Source of the DNA: Candidatus Latescibacterota bacterium
GTDB taxonomy: Bacteria; Latescibacterota; UBA2968; GCA-2709665
Length of the DNA: 18,084 nucleotides
Direction: 5' to 3'
Assembly (NCBI GenBank): GCA_030746455.1
Contig: JASLMQ010000724.1
Span: forward strand, 1-18,084
Shown here piece by piece: positions 15,338 to 18,084 of the stretch. Each line of letters opens with the position of its first letter. Position 1 is the first letter of the stretch. The position numbers and the translations under genes were made by a program. A model generated the notes under the pieces. That model saw only the letters and a program-made list of their open reading frames with translations. It made no database searches and was not told where the DNA came from.

Positions 15338-16362
15338 AGATCCATACGCTCCCATACATCGAGTGCCGTGGCTCGGCAAGAGAGATGGGCCGGCAGTACG
15401 GCGAGCAGGCGAAGGCAGACATCCTCAACAATGTCGAAGCGTTTCGGATTGGCGAAGAGACCGAGGAGGTCGAGGCCTTCGTCGGCCGGACGCGGGGCGT
15501 GCTCGAACGCTTCGTGCCCGATATTCTGGACGAGCTCGTGGGACTGGCCGAGGGATCTGGGGCACCCCTGAGCGCGCTGCTCCGCCTGAACCAGGTCAAC
15601 ACCTTCACCGGCCCAAGGCCCTCTCCCGGCTGTACGTCCATGGCCATTTCCGGTGGACCGGACGGGCCGATACTCGGGAAGAACAACGATGGGACTCCGG
15701 ACGACAGGCGCTTCATCGTGCGCAAGACGGTGCCGGATGACGGCCACGGCCTGATCCAGGTGACCTATACGGGCTGGGTGAGCGGGCTGGACGCCATGAA
15801 CAGCGCCGGGCTGGTCAACGGGCACAACTCGGTCGGATCGGTGTTCGACAAAACGGGCGAGCGACTGGATATCCGGCTGTGGGCTTACCACCTGATGCGC
15901 CACTGTGGGAGCGTGTGCGAGCTCCTGGCCCGGATCGATACGGTGCCGCTGACCGGCAAGGGCTTCAACGTCGTTGTGAACGACACGGCCGGGGATGCCT
16001 GCGTTCTGGAGGCGGCAGTACCACTGGTTTCAGTTCGTGACCTGGGTAATCCGTTCGTCTACGCAGCGAACCACTATGCAAGTGACCGCCTGAAGGACGC
16101 CGATATGCGGGCGCCTGGACAGAAGCCGATCTCGGTCTATCGACACGGTTATCTCCGATGGGTCGAGCAGACGGATCCGCCAGAGGCTCCGGAGGACATC
16201 GAGCGGATCCTGTCCAGCCACGAGCCGTGGGCCCCGTGTAGGCACGGCGGCGCGCACGACTCCACGACCCTGTGGTCGATGATCGGGATGCCGGCACAGC
16301 GCAGGCTCCGGGTCGCGTCGGGGCCGCCGTGTACCTATGAGTACGCCGAGTACGAGGTCTAG
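15334..16362 (+). CDS. C45-family Ntn-hydrolase (acyl-CoA:6-APA acyltransferase-like)
   Basis: This 342-residue protein has the C45/AAT-family layout: a helical pro-part with EMGRQYGEQA, then SPGCTSMAISG with a Gly99-Cys100 bond where autocleavage would free the N-terminal cysteine nucleophile. LGKNNDG and NSAGLVNGHNSVG follow at the expected places. In penicillin acyltransferase the Gly102-Cys103 bond is cut, and the position here is nearly the same. Relatives hydrolyse amides or transfer acyl groups on peptides and other amines. I chose ATG 15334 over the longer frame from 15259 because the ATGA overlap with the hydrolase is classical and the extra 25 residues do not align with the family. 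After this gene the next 313 bp hold only a repeat element. Confidence 0.85.
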   Translation: MKIHTLPYIECRGSAREMGRQYGEQAKADILNNVEAFRIGEETEEVEAFVGRTRGVLERFVPDILDELVGLAEGSGAPLSALLRLNQVNTFTGPRPSPGCTSMAISGGPDGPILGKNNDGTPDDRRFIVRKTVPDDGHGLIQVTYTGWVSGLDAMNSAGLVNGHNSVGSVFDKTGERLDIRLWAYHLMRHCGSVCELLARIDTVPLTGKGFNVVVNDTAGDACVLEAAVPLVSVRDLGNPFVYAANHYASDRLKDADMRAPGQKPISVYRHGYLRWVEQTDPPEAPEDIERILSSHEPWAPCRHGGAHDSTTLWSMIGMPAQRRLRVASGPPCTYEYAEYEV

Positions 16363-16413
16363 GTAGAGGTTCGGAAGTCTCTTGAGTTCCAAGTGATGGC
16401 AGAAGGGATGACC

Positions 16414-16589
16414 AGCCATCAGCGGTCAGCCTTCCCTCCTCCGCCCGAGGCTTCCACCTTCGCCAAGGCTACGGTGGACAAGCCGGAGGGCAGGCAGCAG
16501 AACCGGCGCGCAGCGCGCCAGCGTGCGCCCGCTAGGGAAGTCACCTGCTGGCGCATCCGTCTACTTGGTTCAGCTGACAGCTGATCGCT
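16414..16589. repeat. MITE-like palindromic repeat, about 176 bp
   Basis: The ends are near-perfect inverted repeats: AGCCATCAGCGGTCAGC (16414-16430) and GCTGACAGCTGATCGCT (16573-16589), 15 of 17 matching. Just inside, CTTCCCT (16431-16437) and AGGGAAG (16534-16540) form a second inverted pair. Within are a CCACC/GGTGG stem around TTCGCCAAGG, and a GGCGCG-CAG-CGCGCC hairpin (16505-16519). No transposase lies nearby and there is no coding potential. It fills most of the 16363-16675 gap and splits the C45 gene from the sialidase-like gene. Confidence 0.6.
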
Positions 16590-16662
16590 GAATGCTGAAA
16601 GCGGCCTTACGACTTCCCATTTCTCCAGGAACCACCGTCAGAACCGGAACATGCCTCTACTC

Positions 16663-16667
16663 AGGAG
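16663..16667 (+). promoter_or_regulatory. Ribosome-binding site deciding the start of the BNR gene
   Basis: AGGAG lies eight bases before ATG 16676. The longer in-frame start at 16592 falls just beyond the repeat element and has no such signal, so ATG 16676 is preferred. Confidence 0.6.
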
Positions 16668-16675
16668 ATCAGGAT

Positions 16676-17926
16676 ATGGGCCGGCCGAGGGATTGTGACG
16701 TTGCCGTCGAGATCGGGCAAGAGCGGATCATCATGCGGGACGCCTACTACCCGTCTTTGCATCGGTTCGCGGACGGCTCTATGGTCATGACCGGAAGCAA
16801 GAAGATCGGTGTTGCCGACTCGGACCTCACGCCCGGCTATGACTTCAGGGAGAACCCGGAGCTGCTCGACACCATCCGGGCGGGGGATCTCTACTTCTCC
16901 GCGATCCGGTCTTCGGATGACGGCAAGACCTGGCGTCCTGTCGCGCCCCACCCCTACAAGGGCAAGCCATCCAGCAAGGGGGTGCTTTACGACGGGACCG
17001 CCTTGGCGATGTTCGCCAGGACGCACGCCGCAGAGGGGCAGGAGGGCGTGTACACCGGCAAACGGTGGATCTCCGGGGACCACTGGGAGACGGTTGCGGA
17101 GGAACCGATCACGATCAGGTGTCCGCAGATCTTCACGGGGTATGCCGACCAGGGCCCGACGGACGTCATCGACGGCCCATGTTTCCACACGGACTTCCTG
17201 ACGATGCCCAACGGCGACCTCATTGCCGCGGTGATGGCGAACTTCGAGGCGGATACCCGCTTCACCACGACCCGGATCAAGTGGCGCTCGATCCTGATCC
17301 GGTCGGTCGACGACGGCGCCAGCTGGGACTATGTGTCCACGATCGCCTCGATGGCTTCGCTGGAGGCCGACGACCCGAGCGTGCTGGATGGCATCCCCCA
17401 GGGCTTTGCGGAGCCCAGCATTGCGCTGCTGCCCGACGGCGACCTGGTGTGCGCACTCAGGACCGGGGTGAACGCCACCCCGGTGGGTCCAGTCGACAGC
17501 TACCACGATCTTCGGTTCACGGATCTCAAGGACGGTCAGTACCACACCACGAGCGAGGCTCGCACCCAGCCGCTCTACGTAGCGCGCTCCACCGATGGAG
17601 GCGAGACGTGGTGCAAGCAGGAGCGGATCGATTCGGCCGCAGGGGGGTGTCCGCGGCTGCTTGCCCTGTCCAACGGCGTGCTTGCGCTAGCCTACGGGAG
17701 GACCGCGCGTCCCTCTCAGGGGTGCAGCATCCAATTCAGTGTCGATGGCGGTCACACATGGGGGAACGAGACCGTGGTTTATCCGGGGATGTCTTCCGGG
17801 TACGTGGAGATGATGGAGATCGCTACCGACACGATCCTCTACGTGTTCGACGCATGCCGGGGGGACGGTCCGAAGATTCCCGACTGGATTGGGGCGGTGG
17901 ATATCGAGGTCCGGCTGTCTGGTTAG
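16676..17926 (+). CDS. Sialidase-fold (BNR/Asp-box beta-propeller) protein
   Basis: This 416-residue protein has four Asp-box signatures S-x-D-x-G-x-(T/S)-W: SSDDGKTW (79-86), SVDDGASW (from 210), STDGGETW (from 305) and SVDGGHTW (from 355). YPSLHRFADGSMVMTG near the N-terminus and FAEPSIALLPDGDLVCALRTG fit the blade strands of a six-bladed propeller like GH33 sialidases. Not all the arginines of the sialidase triad can be placed with confidence, so sialidase activity is uncertain; it could be another glycosidase or a non-catalytic propeller. Four Asp-boxes match the usual count. No signal peptide is visible. It stands apart from the upstream operon behind the repeat element, and may have its own promoter, though none was recognised. 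Confidence 0.85.
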   Translation: MGRPRDCDVAVEIGQERIIMRDAYYPSLHRFADGSMVMTGSKKIGVADSDLTPGYDFRENPELLDTIRAGDLYFSAIRSSDDGKTWRPVAPHPYKGKPSSKGVLYDGTALAMFARTHAAEGQEGVYTGKRWISGDHWETVAEEPITIRCPQIFTGYADQGPTDVIDGPCFHTDFLTMPNGDLIAAVMANFEADTRFTTTRIKWRSILIRSVDDGASWDYVSTIASMASLEADDPSVLDGIPQGFAEPSIALLPDGDLVCALRTGVNATPVGPVDSYHDLRFTDLKDGQYHTTSEARTQPLYVARSTDGGETWCKQERIDSAAGGCPRLLALSNGVLALAYGRTARPSQGCSIQFSVDGGHTWGNETVVYPGMSSGYVEMMEIATDTILYVFDACRGDGPKIPDWIGAVDIEVRLSG

Positions 17927-17960
17927 CCGCGAAGAGCCAAGATCGGAACTACGAAAGACG
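17927..17960. repeat. Degenerate CGAAG-type repeat after the propeller gene
   Basis: CCGCGAAGAG, then AACTACGAAAGACGG, follow the TAG stop without a gap and resemble a worn copy of the CACGAAG repeat at 5168. The intron 3' end abuts it. The homology is weak. Confidence 0.3.
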
Positions 17961-18084
17961 GTAGAGTAGAGAGGGGTGAGTAGCCCCTCCCCCTCGTCAA
18001 ACCGGACGGGCGGTTTTCCCGCATCCGGCTTTCCTGTGGACTCTTGCCTTGGGCATGCGCAGGGCGGTCTCAGAGGCAGATGAG
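17961..18084 (-). mobile_element. 3' end of a group II intron (domains V and VI), extending beyond the window
   Basis: Read on the minus strand, positions 18031-17999 form AAGCCGGATGCGG... to ...CCGTCCGGTTT, 33 bases matching domain V. It has an 8-pair lower stem AAGCCGGA/TCCGGTTT with the AGC triad, an upper GCGG/CCGC stem with a GAAAA loop, and an intervening bulge. It is followed by a domain VI-like stem: GAGGGG (17995-17990) can pair with CCCCTC (17976-17971), leaving A17977 bulged as a possible branch point. The intron would end near 17961-17967 with TCTAC. The rest, including any reverse transcriptase, lies past the right edge. No complete protein gene is visible between 18032 and 18084. 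Confidence 0.75.

Noticed and set aside
16414..16589. A CRISPR array or riboswitch
   Set aside because: There are no regularly spaced direct repeats and no known riboswitch core; the pattern is nested inverted repeats.
16363..16675. A short coding gene (63 codons at 16393-16584) in the gap before the propeller gene
   Set aside because: Its sequence coincides with the palindromic repeat element, and the peptide (ASTFAKATVDKPEG) is of the kind such repeats commonly give.

Overview
The window reads as a high-GC (about 60-65% by eye) bacterial chromosome segment. Every recognisable protein gene is on the + strand and gaps are mostly short, so it looks like one long operon or a few operons in tandem. 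The mix of divergent URO-D-superfamily proteins, DegT aminotransferase, PHP/DUF3604-like proteins, C45 peptidase and BNR-propeller protein, plus short intergenic repeats of the CACGAAG and ACCACAGATG type, recalls Planctomycetota, Latescibacterota, Armatimonadota and similar polysaccharide-degrading lineages. No rRNA or other marker gene is present, so the phylum is an inference at low confidence.

Layout: 1-126 is the 3' end of an upstream gene. 231-4917 holds a URO-D-like protein, a DegT aminotransferase and a polysaccharide lyase family 8 (PL8) enzyme with all its catalytic residues. 5214-9001 holds an aldo/keto reductase with C-terminal cysteine clusters, a second URO-D-like protein, and a PHP-like protein whose start overlaps the preceding stop. 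9056-9464 is a third URO-D gene reduced by an internal deletion to its two ends. 9497-13319 holds a spore-photoproduct-lyase-like radical SAM protein, a small beta-rich orphan, a HpcH/HpaI aldolase and a second PHP-like protein. 13387-16362 holds a SAM methyltransferase, an alpha/beta hydrolase and a C45 Ntn-hydrolase, the last two overlapping as ATGA. A roughly 176-bp palindromic MITE-like repeat at 16414-16589 separates these from a sialidase-fold BNR protein (16676-17926). The right edge carries, on the minus strand, domain V and probably VI of a group II intron whose body lies outside the window.

How the genes may work together (inference): the lyase cleaves a uronic-acid-containing glycan, and the aminotransferase, reductase and aldolase process the resulting sugars or keto-deoxy acids. 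The esterase-like hydrolase and BNR protein could remove decorations, while the URO-D-like and radical SAM proteins do unassigned chemistry. No transporter, TonB receptor, sulfatase or regulator is visible. None of the enzymes shows an obvious signal peptide, so the chemistry looks cytoplasmic. The points most worth a second look are the lyase with no export signal, the SPL-like protein lacking the expected H-donor cysteine, the PHP-like proteins with altered metal motifs, the internally deleted URO-D paralogue, and the repeats and intron.
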